Shown in pieces: positions 33,124 through 45,452 of a stretch of DNA of 64,000 bases. The stretch is from positions 1,550,001-1,614,000 of the forward strand of contig NZ_CP151275.1 in assembly GCF_038235435.1 (NCBI RefSeq), in the 5' to 3' direction. Origin of the DNA: Niveibacterium sp. SC-1. GTDB lineage: Bacteria; Pseudomonadota; Gammaproteobacteria; Burkholderiales; Rhodocyclaceae. The first letter of the stretch is position 1; every line of letters begins with the position of its first letter. The position numbers and the translations under genes are program-made. The notes beneath the pieces are model-generated. The model saw only the letters and a program-made list of their open reading frames with translations, ran no database searches and was not told the DNA's origin.

Positions 33124-33749
33124 GGTGTGATGCCTTTTGCACGCAAAGCCGCAGCTAGCGTATGCGTTGCCCGGGAGCAATGCGTTTTGACGCTGCCCTC
33201 GGAGCAACCCATCGCTGCCGCGGTTTCGGCAATGTCGAGTCCCTCCCAATAACGCAGGAGGAAGGCTTCGCGTTGACGCGGCGGGAGCTTCGAGATTTCC
33301 TCGTCCAGCGCCCGCAGTGTTTGCTGTCTGGACAACTGATCCGGCGGTGGCCGGAATTCCTGCAGGTCCGATTCGGCACCCAGGATTTCCAGCGGGTCTC
33401 CCGCATCCTCGCTGTCCTCCTTGGCGAAGAAGGACAGCAGCGTGGTCCACATCCCACGCACCTTGCTGCGGCGGAAGTGATCGTGGATCGCGTTCTGCAG
33501 GATGCGCTGGAAGAGCGCCGGCAACTCGTCCAGAGGCCGGTCGCCGTAGCGTTCGGCCAATTTGAGCATCGCTTCCTGGACGACGTCGAGGGCATTGTCC
33601 TCGTCGCGCAGCGCGAACATCGCGTGCTTGAATGCACGCCGCTCGGCGCTTGCGAGAAAGTCGGAAAGCTCTATGCGGGAAGCCAGGAAAAACCTCTTGG
33701 GGGTCTGCGTCGCACCCTGTCGGTCAGGAGCGCGCCTTGACCAATCCAT
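33120..33749 (-). CDS. ECF RNA polymerase sigma factor (RpoE-like)
   Basis: A 209-residue ECF sigma factor of the type found beside ilvB in betaproteobacteria. Region 2 is FALRDEDNALDVVQEAMLKL and the region after it; region 4 holds LPPRQREAFLLRYWEGLDIAE and the helix-turn-helix MGCSEGSVKTHCSRATH. A variable acidic linker of about 35 residues lies between. It starts at ATG 33749; the conserved part begins near residue 24. Its stop overlaps the DUF3619 start. It probably directs its own operon and unknown targets. The gene is divergent from ilvB, 67 bp from the chosen ilvB start. Confidence 0.92.
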   Translation of the reverse strand: MDWSRRAPDRQGATQTPKRFFLASRIELSDFLASAERRAFKHAMFALRDEDNALDVVQEAMLKLAERYGDRPLDELPALFQRILQNAIHDHFRRSKVRGMWTTLLSFFAKEDSEDAGDPLEILGAESDLQEFRPPPDQLSRQQTLRALDEEISKLPPRQREAFLLRYWEGLDIAETAAAMGCSEGSVKTHCSRATHTLAAALRAKGITP

Positions 33750-33816
33750 CGCGCACCGTTGACAATACGCGTTTCCCCTGAGCGATCAGGGGCCTATGTT
33801 CATTTTGGGTGCTGCA

Positions 33817-35523
33817 ATGGTTTTGACTGGTGCGGAGATTGTAATCAGGTGCCTGCAGGAGGAAAAGGTCGAGCACCTTTTCGGCTATCCGGGCGGCGCT
33901 GTCCTGTTCATCTATGACGAATTGTCCAAGCAGGACTCCGTACGGCACATCCTGGTACGCCATGAGCAGGCCGCGATCCATGCTGCCGACGGCTATGCCC
34001 GCTCGACCGACAAGGTTGGCGTGGCGCTCGTTACTTCCGGCCCGGGTGTGACCAACGCGGTCACCGGTATCGCGACGGCCTACGCCGATTCCATCCCAAT
34101 GGTGATCATCAGCGGCCAGGTCCCGACCGCCGCGATCGGCCTGGATGCCTTCCAGGAAGTCGACACCGTCGGGATCACACGTCCCTGCGTGAAGCACAAC
34201 TTCCTGGTGAAGGATCCGAAGGACATCGCCGTCACGATCAAGAAGGCGTTCTTCCTGGCGAAGAGCGGTCGTCCCGGTCCGGTGCTGGTCGATATCCCCA
34301 AGGACGTGACGGCACAGACGGCCGAATACGCCTATCCGGAAAGCGTCTCGATCCGGTCCTACAGCCCGGTGAGCAAGGGCCACCAGGGCCAGATCCGCAA
34401 GGCGCTGGGCCTGCTGGCTGAAGCGCGTCGCCCGATGATCTACATCGGCGGCGGCGTCGTCCTGTCGGGCGCGGCCGAAAAGCTGACCCGCCTGGCGAAG
34501 ATGCTGGACTTCCCGGTTACGAACACGCTGATGGGCCTGGGTGGCCATCCGGCCACCGATCGACAGAATCTGGGCATGCTTGGCATGCACGGAACCGTCG
34601 AAGCGAACATGGGCATGCATTACTGCGATGTGCTGCTGGCCGTGGGCGCCCGTTTCGACGACCGGGTGATCGGCAATCCGGCGCACTTTGCGTCCGAGCC
34701 GCGCAAGATCATTCACGTGGACATCGATCCTTCCTCGATCTCCAAGCGCGTCAAGGTGGACGTGCCCATCGTGGGCGATGTTTCCGAAGTGCTGGACGAC
34801 ATGATCAAGGCGCTGGAGTCCGGCAGCGAGCGTCTCAATCCGGCCAATATCGAGGGCTGGTGGAAGCAGATCGAGGAATGGCGCCGCCGTGACTGCCTCA
34901 AGTACAACCTGGAGGACGGCATCATCAAGCCCCAGGCGGTGGTCGAGGCGCTGTGGCGCGTCACCAAGGGCGACGCCTTCGTTACCTCCGACGTCGGCCA
35001 GCACCAGATGTGGGCCGCGCAGTACTACAAGTTCGACAAGCCGCGTCGCTGGATCAACTCCGGTGGCTTGGGCACCATGGGTTTCGGCCTGCCCGCCGCG
35101 ATGGGCGTGCAACTCGCGCACCCCGGTTCTCCGGTGGCGGTGATCTCGGGCGAAGGCTCGATCCAGATGTGTATCCAGGAGCTCTCGACCTGCAAGCAGT
35201 ACCGCCTGCCGATCAAGGTCCTGAGCTTGAACAACGGTTATCTCGGTATGGTCCGCCAGTGGCAGCAGTTCTTCCACGGCGACCGCTATTCCGAGTCGTA
35301 CATGGATTCGCTCCCCAACTTCGCCAAGCTGGCGGAAGCCTACGGTCACGTCGGCATCCGCGTCGAAAAGCCGGGCGATGTCGAGGACGCGATCCGCGAA
35401 GCTTTCGCACGCAAGAACGACATGGTGTTCATGGACTTCCAGGTCGATCCGCGGGCGAACGTGTTCCCCATGGTCCAGGGCGGCAAGGGTCTCACCGAAA
35501 TGATCCTGGCCGAGGACCTCTAA
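33817..35523 (+). CDS. ilvB: Acetolactate synthase large subunit
   Basis: A 568-residue thiamine-diphosphate enzyme that condenses two pyruvates, or pyruvate and 2-oxobutyrate, in the first shared step of valine, leucine and isoleucine synthesis. The glutamate of RHEQAAIHAADGYAR and the GYPGGAVLFIYDEL block are present; the TPP/Mg motif begins GEGSIQMCIQELSTC (GEG instead of the common GDG) and ends NNGYLG. FAD-related core residues are intact. I chose ATG 33817 to match the family start (LTGAEIVIRCLQEE); ATG 33796 adds seven residues and has AGGGG upstream. First gene of ilvB-ilvH-ilvC. Confidence 0.97.
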   Translation: MVLTGAEIVIRCLQEEKVEHLFGYPGGAVLFIYDELSKQDSVRHILVRHEQAAIHAADGYARSTDKVGVALVTSGPGVTNAVTGIATAYADSIPMVIISGQVPTAAIGLDAFQEVDTVGITRPCVKHNFLVKDPKDIAVTIKKAFFLAKSGRPGPVLVDIPKDVTAQTAEYAYPESVSIRSYSPVSKGHQGQIRKALGLLAEARRPMIYIGGGVVLSGAAEKLTRLAKMLDFPVTNTLMGLGGHPATDRQNLGMLGMHGTVEANMGMHYCDVLLAVGARFDDRVIGNPAHFASEPRKIIHVDIDPSSISKRVKVDVPIVGDVSEVLDDMIKALESGSERLNPANIEGWWKQIEEWRRRDCLKYNLEDGIIKPQAVVEALWRVTKGDAFVTSDVGQHQMWAAQYYKFDKPRRWINSGGLGTMGFGLPAAMGVQLAHPGSPVAVISGEGSIQMCIQELSTCKQYRLPIKVLSLNNGYLGMVRQWQQFFHGDRYSESYMDSLPNFAKLAEAYGHVGIRVEKPGDVEDAIREAFARKNDMVFMDFQVDPRANVFPMVQGGKGLTEMILAEDL

Positions 35524-35664
35524 CCCACGCGTTTCGTTTTCTGCAGGACGCCGCCTAACCGTGGGCGGTGCCTGTCCGGCGGGCTTACCGGCCTGCGCGG
35601 GCGACGGTGGCCACCCGTGGGCTGCCGGACTGCAGGCGCAATGCTCACCGTTTGACTAGGCAAC

Positions 35665-36156
35665 ATGCGACACGTCATTTCACTGCTTCTGGAGAACGAA
35701 TCCGGCGCGCTGTCGCGCGTTTCGGGCCTCTTCTCCGCGCGCGGCTACAACATTGAGTCGCTCACCGTGGCTGCCACGGAGGACGCCACGCTCTCGCGCA
35801 TGACCATCGTCACCTCAGGCTCGGAAGACATCATCGAGCAGATCACCAAGCAGCTCAACAAGCTGGTGGACGTGGTCAAGGTGGTCGATATTTCAGAGGC
35901 CGCGCATATCGAGCGCGAACTCATGCTGGTCAAGGTCCGCGCCATCGGCAAGGACCGCGAAGAGATGAAGCGCACCGCGGACATCTTCCGCGGCCGCGTC
36001 GTGGATGTGACCGATTCGAGCTACGTGATCGAACTCACCGGCACCCAGGACAAGCTCGACTCCTTCCTCAAGGCGATCGACGCAAGCCTCATCCTCGAAA
36101 CCGTGCGAACCGGCGTCTGCGGCATCGGCCGCGGCGACCGCATCCTGAAGGTTTGA
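35665..36156 (+). CDS. ilvH: Acetolactate synthase small subunit
   Basis: A 163-residue regulatory subunit that binds IlvB, raises its activity and gives valine feedback control. The N-terminal ACT domain is MRHVISLLLENESGALSRVS, then FSARGYNIESLTVAATED. The C-terminal ALS_ss_C domain follows (ELMLVKVRAIGKDREEMKR). It lies 141 bp after ilvB in a GC-rich gap with several possible stems but no T run, and 77 bp before ilvC. Full length for the family. Confidence 0.96.
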   Translation: MRHVISLLLENESGALSRVSGLFSARGYNIESLTVAATEDATLSRMTIVTSGSEDIIEQITKQLNKLVDVVKVVDISEAAHIERELMLVKVRAIGKDREEMKRTADIFRGRVVDVTDSSYVIELTGTQDKLDSFLKAIDASLILETVRTGVCGIGRGDRILKV

Positions 36157-36233
36157 ATGGCGCGCGCCCCGATGCGTTCCGAGCCAGGAGCGCCGGGCCT
36201 CTGCCTATCCATGTTTAGCGAAAGGGATTTCCC

Positions 36234-37250
36234 ATGAAGGTTTATTACGACAAGGACGCCGACCTCTCCCTCATCAAGGGCAAGCAGGTCACCATCGTTG
36301 GTTACGGCTCGCAAGGCCATGCCCACGCCCAGAACCTGCGTGACTCCGGCGTGAATGTGACCGTCGGCCTGCGCAAGGGCGGTGCGTCCTGGGCCAAGGC
36401 CGAAGGCGCTGGCCTCAAGGTCGTCGAGATCGCCGATGCCGTGCGTAACGCCGACGTCGTGATGATCCTCCTGCCCGACGAGAACATCCCGCAGGTCTAC
36501 AAGGAAGACGTCGAGCCGAACATCAAGCAAGGCGCCGCGCTGGCCTTCGCCCACGGCTTCAACGTGCACTACAACCAGGTCATCCCGCGTGCTGACCTCG
36601 ATGTGATCATGGTCGCCCCGAAGGGCCCCGGCCATACCGTGCGTTCCGAGTACAAGCGTGGCGGCGGTGTGCCCTCGCTGATCGCCGTACATCAGGACAA
36701 GTCCGGCAAGGCTCGTGACATCGCCCTGTCGTACGCCGCAGCCAACGGCGGCACCAAGGGCGGCGTGATCGAGACCAACTTCCGCGAAGAGACCGAGACC
36801 GACCTCTTCGGCGAACAGGCCGTGCTCTGCGGCGGCGCCGTGGAACTGGTGAAGATGGGTTTCGAAACCCTGACCGAAGCCGGCTACGCGCCGGAAATGG
36901 CCTACTTCGAGTGCCTGCACGAACTCAAGCTGATCGTGGACCTCATGTACGAAGGCGGCATCGCCAACATGAACTACTCGATCTCGAACAACGCTGAGTA
37001 CGGCGAGTACGTGACCGGCCAGGAAGTCATCAACGAGACCTCCCGTGTCGCCATGCGCAACGCCCTTAAGCGCATCCAGACCGGCGAGTACGCCAAGCAG
37101 TTCATCCAGGAAGGCCGCACCAACTATCCGTCGATGACTGCGCGTCGTCGTTTGAATGCTGCGCACCCGATCGAAACGGTCGGCGCCCAGCTGCGCGACA
37201 TGATGCCGTGGATCAAGGCGAACAAGCTGGTCGACCAGTCCAAGAACTGA
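36234..37250 (+). CDS. ilvC: Ketol-acid reductoisomerase
   Basis: A 338-residue class I KARI, converting acetolactate to 2,3-dihydroxyisovalerate using NADPH. The Rossmann fingerprint is [18 protein letters not shown], then LRKGGASW. The C-terminal knotted domain with the metal-binding acid residues contains [15 protein letters not shown] and [13 protein letters not shown]. The ATG at 36234 follows AAAGGGA. It ends just before a strong terminator and is the last gene of the ilv cluster. Confidence 0.98.
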   Translation: MKVYYDKDADLSLIKGKQVTIVGYGSQGHAHAQNLRDSGVNVTVGLRKGGASWAKAEGAGLKVVEIADAVRNADVVMILLPDENIPQVYKEDVEPNIKQGAALAFAHGFNVHYNQVIPRADLDVIMVAPKGPGHTVRSEYKRGGGVPSLIAVHQDKSGKARDIALSYAAANGGTKGGVIETNFREETETDLFGEQAVLCGGAVELVKMGFETLTEAGYAPEMAYFECLHELKLIVDLMYEGGIANMNYSISNNAEYGEYVTGQEVINETSRVAMRNALKRIQTGEYAKQFIQEGRTNYPSMTARRRLNAAHPIETVGAQLRDMMPWIKANKLVDQSKN

Positions 37251-37271
37251 TCGCCGCGCCTTCGGTGCAAG

Positions 37272-37306
37272 AAAAACGGTCGCCTTCGGGCGGCCGTTTT
37301 TCTTTG
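37272..37306 (+). terminator. Rho-independent terminator after ilvC
   Basis: AAAACGGTCGCC, a TTCG tetraloop, GGCGGCCGTTTTT with one G-T wobble, then TCTTTG. It starts 22 bp past the ilvC stop. A UUCG loop is unusually stable. Confidence 0.9.
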
Positions 37307-37458
37307 TGGGCGGTGAAAACGACCCCTCTGCTAAAATCGCACGTTGTTTCGTGCGCGCCGCCTGGCGGTGCCGCACGCCGTTCAGGCCTTAGCTGCTCGC
37401 AGCTCACCGTGCATGAAGAGCCCGCGCATGCACTCGCAGAAGTTGTTGGAGCCCGCCC

Positions 37459-38235
37459 ATGGTTGACCTGCCGCTGACCAAGTCCCGCCGCCGCGATTCA
37501 ATCCGTCGCCGCGGCATCTACATCCTGCCGAATCTCTTCACCACCGCTGCGCTCTTCGGGGGCTTCTACGCGATCGTGCAGGCCATGAACGGCCGCTTCG
37601 TGCATTCGGCCGTCGCGATCTTCGTGGCGATGGTGCTCGACGGTATGGATGGCCGCGTCGCGCGCCTGACCCACACGCAAAGCGAATTTGGCGCCGAGTA
37701 CGACTCGCTCTCCGACATGGTGTCCTTCGGCGTGGCGCCGGCGCTGGTCATCTACGAATGGGCGATGAAGGGCATGGGCAAGCTCGGCTGGATCGCCGCC
37801 TTCATCTATTGCGCAGGCGCGGCATTGCGGCTCGCGCGCTTCAATACCAATATCGAAGTGGTGGACAAGCGCTTCTTCCAGGGTTTGCCGTCGCCGGCCG
37901 CTGCCTCGCTGGTGGCGGGTCTGGTCTGGGTGATGATCGACAACCAGGTGGCGGGCGTTGACATCCGCTGGCTGGCCTTCGCCGTCACCATATTTGCCGG
38001 CCTCTCCATGGTGAGCAATGTGCCGTTCTGGAGTGGCAAGGACATCAACCTGCGGCGCAGCGTGCCCTTTGCTGTGGTGCTCGCCATGGTCGGCGCGCTG
38101 GTCGCGATCTCGAGTTATCCGGAGGGCGTGCTGTTCCTGTTGTTCGTCGCCTACGGCCTCTCGGGTTATGTGACATGGATCTGGCGTCGGGCCCGCCCGC
38201 ATCGCCACGCAGTTTCCAGGAGTTCGGAATCATGA
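37459..38235 (+). CDS. pssA: CDP-diacylglycerol-serine O-phosphatidyltransferase
   Basis: A 258-residue inner-membrane enzyme that makes phosphatidylserine, the precursor of phosphatidylethanolamine, from CDP-diacylglycerol and serine. The CDP-alcohol phosphotransferase signature is present across residues about 65-95: [20 protein letters not shown], then [11 protein letters not shown]. Six or more hydrophobic segments follow. Its stop overlaps the leuA start (ATGA), so membrane lipid and leucine synthesis genes are coupled here. A TAAAAT -10 candidate lies at 37332. Confidence 0.95.
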   Translation: MVDLPLTKSRRRDSIRRRGIYILPNLFTTAALFGGFYAIVQAMNGRFVHSAVAIFVAMVLDGMDGRVARLTHTQSEFGAEYDSLSDMVSFGVAPALVIYEWAMKGMGKLGWIAAFIYCAGAALRLARFNTNIEVVDKRFFQGLPSPAAASLVAGLVWVMIDNQVAGVDIRWLAFAVTIFAGLSMVSNVPFWSGKDINLRRSVPFAVVLAMVGALVAISSYPEGVLFLLFVAYGLSGYVTWIWRRARPHRHAVSRSSES

Positions 38236-39773
38236 AAGAACGTTTGGTCATCTTCGACACCACGCTGCGCGATGGCGAACAAAGCCCCGGCGCGGCGATG
38301 ACGAAGGACGAGAAGCTGCGCATCGCGCGCCAGCTCGAGCGCATGCGTGTGGACGTGATCGAGGCCGGCTTCGCGGCCGCGAGCCCGGGTGATGCGGAAG
38401 CCATCCGCACGATCGCCGAGACGATCAAGGAGTCCACCGTCTGTTCGCTCGCGCGCGCCAATGAACGCGATGTGCGTGCTGCCGGCGAGGCGATCCGTCC
38501 GGCCGCGCGTGGCCGCATCCATACCTTCATCGCGACCAGCCCGATCCACATGGAGAAGAAGCTGCGGATGCAGCCCGACCAAGTGGTCGATGCAGCCGTG
38601 GCGGCGGTGAAGCTCGCGCGTCAATTCACCGACGATGTCGAGTTCTCGGCCGAGGATGCGGTCCGTTCGGACATGGATTTCCTCGTGCGCATCTTCGACG
38701 CCGTGATCAAGGCCGGCGCGAAGACGATCAACGTGCCCGACACCGTCGGCTACAGCATTCCCGAGCTCTGGGGCGAGCGTTTCCGCACGCTACTCGCGCG
38801 CGTGCCCGACGCCGACAAGGTGGTCTGGTCGACGCACTGCCACAACGACCTCGGCATGGCGGTTGCCAACTCGCTGGCGGCCGTGGCTGCCGGCGCCCGC
38901 CAGGTCGAGTGCACGATCAACGGTCTCGGCGAGCGCGCGGGTAACGCCTCGCTGGAAGAGGTGGTGATGGCGGTGCGCACGCGCCCCGACGTCTTCGGTG
39001 TCGAGACCGGTATCGACACCACCCAGATCGTGGCCGCGTCGAAGCTCGTCTCCACGATTACCGGCTACCCGGTGCAGCCCAACAAGGCGATCGTCGGCGC
39101 GAACGCCTTCGCGCATGAATCCGGCATCCACCAGGACGGCGTGCTCAAGCACCGCGAGACCTACGAAATCATGCGTCCGGAGGACGTGGGTTGGACTACC
39201 AACCGGCTGACCTTGGGCAAGCTCTCTGGCCGCAACGCCTTCCGCGCACGTCTGGGCGAGCTGGGCATCGTGATCGAATCGGAAGAGCAGCTGAACCACG
39301 CGTTCGCACGCTTCAAGGAGCTCGCCGACAAGAAGAGCGAGATCTTCGACGAAGACCTGCAGGCGCTGATGTCCGACGAGGCGGTGACGCCGGAAGTGGA
39401 GCACTACAAGCTGGTGTCGTCGCGCTTCCACTCCGAGACGGGTGAGACGCCGAACGCGACGCTCACGCTCACCATCGGTGGTGACGAGATCAAGACGGAA
39501 GCCTCGGGCAGCGGCCCGGTCGACGCGGCTTTCCGCGCGATCGAAAGCGTCGCCAAGAGCGGCGCCGAGTTGCAGCTCTACTCGGTGAACGCGATCACCA
39601 CCGGCACGGATGCGCAGGGTGAAGTGACCGTGCGCCTGTCCCGTGCGGGGCGCGTGGTGAACGGGCAGGGCGCTGATACCGACATCATCGTGGCCTCGGC
39701 CAAGGCCTACATCAATGCGCTGAACAAGCTGCATGGCGTGGCCAAGCTCAACCCGCAGATCGAGACGCTCTGA
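38232..39773 (+). CDS. leuA: 2-isopropylmalate synthase
   Basis: A 513-residue enzyme that condenses acetyl-CoA with 2-oxoisovalerate, the first dedicated step of leucine synthesis. The HMGL-like catalytic domain opens with [18 protein letters not shown], and the metal-binding [16 protein letters not shown] and [17 protein letters not shown] follow. A C-terminal LeuA_dimer regulatory domain for leucine feedback occupies about the last 130 residues. The ATG at 38232 overlaps pssA; no attenuator leader is possible at this position. Confidence 0.98.
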   Translation: MKERLVIFDTTLRDGEQSPGAAMTKDEKLRIARQLERMRVDVIEAGFAAASPGDAEAIRTIAETIKESTVCSLARANERDVRAAGEAIRPAARGRIHTFIATSPIHMEKKLRMQPDQVVDAAVAAVKLARQFTDDVEFSAEDAVRSDMDFLVRIFDAVIKAGAKTINVPDTVGYSIPELWGERFRTLLARVPDADKVVWSTHCHNDLGMAVANSLAAVAAGARQVECTINGLGERAGNASLEEVVMAVRTRPDVFGVETGIDTTQIVAASKLVSTITGYPVQPNKAIVGANAFAHESGIHQDGVLKHRETYEIMRPEDVGWTTNRLTLGKLSGRNAFRARLGELGIVIESEEQLNHAFARFKELADKKSEIFDEDLQALMSDEAVTPEVEHYKLVSSRFHSETGETPNATLTLTIGGDEIKTEASGSGPVDAAFRAIESVAKSGAELQLYSVNAITTGTDAQGEVTVRLSRAGRVVNGQGADTDIIVASAKAYINALNKLHGVAKLNPQIETL

Positions 39774-39791
39774 TCGCCAGCTGTATTGCGC

Positions 39792-39830
39792 CAAAGACAA
39801 AGGGCTGCCTCGCGCAGCCCTTTGTCTTTG
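39792..39830. terminator. Perfect terminator hairpin after leuA
   Basis: A perfect 17-bp stem (39792-39808 with 39814-39830) around a 5-base loop, rich in A at the foot on one side and T on the other (TTTGTCTTTG). It serves leuA and, on the other strand, the DUF2069 gene that ends at 39847. Confidence 0.88.
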
Positions 39831-39846
39831 CAGGTGCCCCGGGGAC

Positions 39847-42072
<2,226 letters not shown>

Positions 42073-42106
42073 AACGGGAGCCTCGGGGGCGGGCGCCGTA
42101 GCGGAG

Positions 42107-43585
42107 CTAGATCGGGTAGGGGTCGATCTCGAACTGGAACAGCTCGACGCTCGCGGTCTGCATGTCGAGGCTGAGCAGACGCCCCTGGGCTACGTACACC
42201 CGGTCGAGGTCAGACACCAGCGCAAAGCGGCGTGACGTATACGTGCCGGTGGGCGCGAGTACGGCGGGGTGGTGGCGCAGCGCGGGCAGGGCTGGCAGCA
42301 CCAGGGCAGGCACCATCTTGTTCGGGCGCTCGCGCGAACCACGGAAGCCCACCATGACCGGCGTAGCGCCGGTCGAAACGACCTGTAGTCCGAGTTCAAC
42401 CTGAGAAGGGATCTCGCTGCGGATCCAGCGCACCACGCAGATCGTCCATGCTGCGTCTTCCTGCGTGCGCAAGGCCACCGCCATGCCCGCGGACAGATTG
42501 TCCGCGATGCCCGCGACATGCAGGATCGAGAAGCCGCCGGGGCTCTCGTTTACTACTTCCCATTCCTGCGCCTGGGCGTTGCCTTCCCCGCGCAGGATCT
42601 TCCAGATTGCCGGAATGCCCGTGCAAGCCTGGACCGGGTAGCGCGCCTTGCGGCGCGGTTGCTCGCGTTTGGCAGGGATGGCCCATTCGAAGCGCAGGCG
42701 CTGCAAGAGCGCCATGGGCTGCACGCCGATGGCGACCTTGGGCAGGTTGAGCTCAAAGGGTTGCTGCCCCGCTTCCAGGCGGCCCAGATGCTCCCCCACG
42801 CGTTTGGCCAATGCCGCCGTCGAAAGGTAGAGCGCGGGAGTGCCAGATGCTGGCTGCGCGCGGCTCAGCGATTGGGGGGGCGTGTCGGAGCCGGCCACGA
42901 GCCAGTAGCTGGGCGTATCGGCCGAGGCCGGGGCCTGCGTTCCAATCTGCAGGAGCGAGGCGATCCGGTTGAGGTAGTCGCCCACCCAGGCGATTTCGTT
43001 CTGGGACAGGCGTTCAAGCTGCAGGCAACCGAAGGTCGCCAGGCGTTTGAACGCGAATTGGGCGCTCTCGCCGGCTTCGGCTTCGCTCGGGCTGGCGTCC
43101 AGCCCGGATATCTCGAACAGCGCCATCGCGTTGGGCCAGAGCCCGGAAGTGTCGAAGCTTCCCGAAAGCGCGGCGATTTCCAGCGCTTCGCTCAGCATTC
43201 GCAGACCGCGCGCGGCAAGGGTCTCGACCAGGCGTCGCTGCGGACGGATCGCGCCGTCGCGGACGTCCTGCGTGACCCGAAGAAAACCCTTGGCGATCGC
43301 ATTGAGCGATTCACACAGTCGTTTGGCCGAGTCGTAGGCAGTGCGATCCAGCGGCAATCCGGCTTCAATCAGACGGGGCTTGAAGTCCGAGGCGATGCGC
43401 AAGCTGCGGCTGTAGAAGAGCTCGATGCAGCGGTGATGCTGAGCCGGGCCGATGGTGGGGTCGGCAAGCTGGGCGAGCTGATGCGCGAGCTGGGCGATCT
43501 CCCCCGTCGTGCTGCCCGACGGCTGTGCGGCGAGCCAGTCGAGAATGGCTGCGGTAGTACCGGATTCGGCAGCGGCGGTCGTCAT
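42107..43585 (-). CDS. Large protein with C-terminal PilZ-like domain
   Basis: A 492-residue cytoplasmic protein of a family not named by function. The first 330 residues are mostly helical, without recognised motifs. The C-terminal part, about residues 330-440, resembles a PilZ domain: [34 protein letters not shown] and [20 protein letters not shown] match the R-x-x-x-R, D/N-x-S-x-x-G and L-G-x-x-V pattern loosely, so cyclic-di-GMP binding is possible but the RxxxR motif is imperfect. The ATG at 43585 is preferred over an upstream start. Convergent with brkB. Confidence 0.72.
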   Translation of the reverse strand: MTTAAAESGTTAAILDWLAAQPSGSTTGEIAQLAHQLAQLADPTIGPAQHHRCIELFYSRSLRIASDFKPRLIEAGLPLDRTAYDSAKRLCESLNAIAKGFLRVTQDVRDGAIRPQRRLVETLAARGLRMLSEALEIAALSGSFDTSGLWPNAMALFEISGLDASPSEAEAGESAQFAFKRLATFGCLQLERLSQNEIAWVGDYLNRIASLLQIGTQAPASADTPSYWLVAGSDTPPQSLSRAQPASGTPALYLSTAALAKRVGEHLGRLEAGQQPFELNLPKVAIGVQPMALLQRLRFEWAIPAKREQPRRKARYPVQACTGIPAIWKILRGEGNAQAQEWEVVNESPGGFSILHVAGIADNLSAGMAVALRTQEDAAWTICVVRWIRSEIPSQVELGLQVVSTGATPVMVGFRGSRERPNKMVPALVLPALPALRHHPAVLAPTGTYTSRRFALVSDLDRVYVAQGRLLSLDMQTASVELFQFEIDPYPI

Positions 43586-43701
43586 GGGGGCCGGGTTCTC
43601 CAATATCCCGCTATTGTATGGAAATCCTTGCCGGCGTCGATGGGCGCGGGTTTTGGCGCGGAGCATGTCCCGTCTGGCCGCCGGGGTAAGGGTGTCTGGC
43701 C

Positions 43702-43730
43702 TTGCGCCAAACGCTCCCTTCTGTTATTTT
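43702..43730 (+). promoter_or_regulatory. Candidate promoter of the rpsP operon
   Basis: TTGCGC (43702-43707), 17 bases, TATTTT (43725-43730), 39 bp before the rpsP ATG. Both hexamers match the sigma-70 consensus in four of six positions. Confidence 0.45.
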
Positions 43731-43769
43731 GCTCGGCTTTTCCGGAATACCCCGTACAGGATTTTCGAC

Positions 43770-44021
43770 ATGGTCGTGATTCGTCTCGCTCGTGGTGGCG
43801 CCAAGAAGCGCCCCTTCTACAACATCGTTGCCACTGACTCGCGTAGCCGCCGTGACGGCCGCTTCATCGAGCGCGTTGGCTACTACAACCCGGTTGCTTC
43901 GGGCGCCGAAAAGGCTCTCGTGATCAACAGCGAACGCTTGGCCTACTGGCAGCAGAACGGCGCGCAGCTGTCGCCGACCGTGCTGCGTCTGGTCAAGCAA
44001 GGCGCCAAGGCTGCAGCCTGA
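43770..44021 (+). CDS. rpsP: 30S ribosomal protein S16
   Basis: An 83-residue ribosomal protein that helps assemble the 5' domain of 16S rRNA. The family start [20 protein letters not shown] and [25 protein letters not shown] block (here [20 protein letters not shown]) are unmistakable. The ATG at 43770 follows AGGA by nine bases. It opens the classical rpsP-rimM-trmD-rplS operon. Confidence 0.98.
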   Translation: MVVIRLARGGAKKRPFYNIVATDSRSRRDGRFIERVGYYNPVASGAEKALVINSERLAYWQQNGAQLSPTVLRLVKQGAKAAA

Positions 44022-44044
44022 TCGCACCTGAAGCGGAGGTTGGC

Positions 44045-44560
44045 GTGGGCTCGATGATTGTTCTCGGGCGCATTGTCGCTCCGTACGGTGTGCAGGGATG
44101 GGTCAAGATCCATCCCTTCGGGGACGATCCCGAGTCCTGGCGCGAGATGCCTACGTGGTGGCTGGCGCCGACGGATGACGTTGCGTCGCAGGACTGGAAG
44201 TCGTTTTCCCTTCGCAGTTGCAAGCTGCATGGGAAGTCGCTGGTTGCGTCTTTTCATGAAGTGCCGGATCGCACGGCGGCCGAGGCGGTGGACGGATGGT
44301 TCATCGCCGTGCCGCGTGAGGCCCTGCCGAAGCCTGACGTCGATGAGTTCTACTGGGGCGACCTGGTCGGGCTCGAAGTGATCAACAGTGCGGGCGTGCG
44401 TCTGGGCGTGGTGGATAGCCTGCTCAGTACTGGCGCACACGATGTGCTGAAGGTGCGCGACGGAGACACCGAGCGACTGATTCCCTTCGTGGGGGTCTAC
44501 ATCGGCGAGGTGGATCTGGCTGCCGGTCGTATGACCGTCGAATGGGATGCCGACTGGTGA
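44045..44560 (+). CDS. rimM: Ribosome maturation factor RimM
   Basis: A 171-residue 30S maturation factor that binds S19. The N-terminal RimM domain has [20 protein letters not shown], and the C-terminal PRC-barrel has [14 protein letters not shown] and [14 protein letters not shown]. The GTG at 44045 follows GGAGG by six bases, while the next Met codon (44054) is 15 bases away, so GTG is preferred. The stop overlaps the trmD GTG start (GTGA). Confidence 0.96.
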   Translation: MGSMIVLGRIVAPYGVQGWVKIHPFGDDPESWREMPTWWLAPTDDVASQDWKSFSLRSCKLHGKSLVASFHEVPDRTAAEAVDGWFIAVPREALPKPDVDEFYWGDLVGLEVINSAGVRLGVVDSLLSTGAHDVLKVRDGDTERLIPFVGVYIGEVDLAAGRMTVEWDADW

Positions 44561-45336
44561 GCGGATGGACACGGCGTCGTTACGATGTCGTCACGCTGTT
44601 CCCCGAGATGTTTGCGGCGCTGACCGAAAGCGGAATCACGCGGCGCGCGGTGGATCGCGAGCTGTGGCGTCTGCAGGCGTGGAATCCCAGGGATTTCGCG
44701 CCGGATCGCCATCGTACGGTTGATGACAGACCCTACGGCGGCGGCCCCGGAATGGTGATGCTGCCGGCACCGCTGGAAGCCGCGATTGCTGCGGCCAAGG
44801 CCGCGCAGGCGCTGGCTGGCATGGCAGGGCAGGTGGTCTATCTGTCGCCGCAAGGGCGCAAGCTGGATCACGCCGTCGTAATGGAGTTGTTGCAAGCCCC
44901 TTCGTTGATCCTGCTTTGCGGGCGCTACGAGGGCGTGGATCAACGCCTGATCGAGCGCTGCGTCGACCAGGAAATCTCGGTCGGTGACTTCGTCGTATCA
45001 GGGGGTGAGCTGCCGGCGATGTTGATGATCGACGCGCTGGTGCGACAGATGCCGGGCGCGTTGAACGATGCCGGCTCGGCGGAGGAGGATTCCTTCGTCG
45101 ATGGTTTGCTGGACTGTCCGCATTACACGCGGCCGGAAGAATACGACGGGGTTCGAGTTCCGGATGTATTGCTCTCGGGCGATCATGCGAAAATCCGGCG
45201 CTGGCGTCTGAAACAAGCGCTGTCGGCGACGCTGCAGCGGCGGCCCGAGCTGTTGGAAGGGCGCGCGCTGAGCAAGGAAGAGATTCTCCTGCTGGATGAA
45301 ATCCGGCGGGATGGTGGCGGCCCGTCTGCCACCTGA
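44557..45336 (+). CDS. trmD: tRNA (guanine-37-N1)-methyltransferase
   Basis: A 259-residue SPOUT methyltransferase that makes m1G37 in tRNA and prevents frameshifting. Knot motifs are present: [37 protein letters not shown], and [20 protein letters not shown]. It starts at GTG 44557 overlapping the rimM stop, which fits coupled translation; an ATG at 44542 lies inside rimM. Confidence 0.97.
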   Translation: MSGWTRRRYDVVTLFPEMFAALTESGITRRAVDRELWRLQAWNPRDFAPDRHRTVDDRPYGGGPGMVMLPAPLEAAIAAAKAAQALAGMAGQVVYLSPQGRKLDHAVVMELLQAPSLILLCGRYEGVDQRLIERCVDQEISVGDFVVSGGELPAMLMIDALVRQMPGALNDAGSAEEDSFVDGLLDCPHYTRPEEYDGVRVPDVLLSGDHAKIRRWRLKQALSATLQRRPELLEGRALSKEEILLLDEIRRDGGGPSAT

Positions 45337-45452
45337 AGTACGCGGTGCCGGGGTGAAAGCTCAGGGCCGCAAACAACGAAACGCGTGTATCAGGTGGCGA
45401 CCTGCTCTGCACGGAAGGCCACTGGCCGGAACATTTTTACTGGAGTGACGCA

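Noticed and set aside
35524..35664. A possible attenuator or riboswitch between ilvB and ilvH.
   Set aside because: The gap is GC-rich with overlapping stems, but there is no leader peptide, T run or recognisable aptamer.
33724..37376. Long minus-strand open frames opposite ilvB (541 codons) and ilvC (451 codons).
   Set aside because: Antisense shadows in high-GC DNA; they are His/Val/Arg-rich and cross gene boundaries and terminators.
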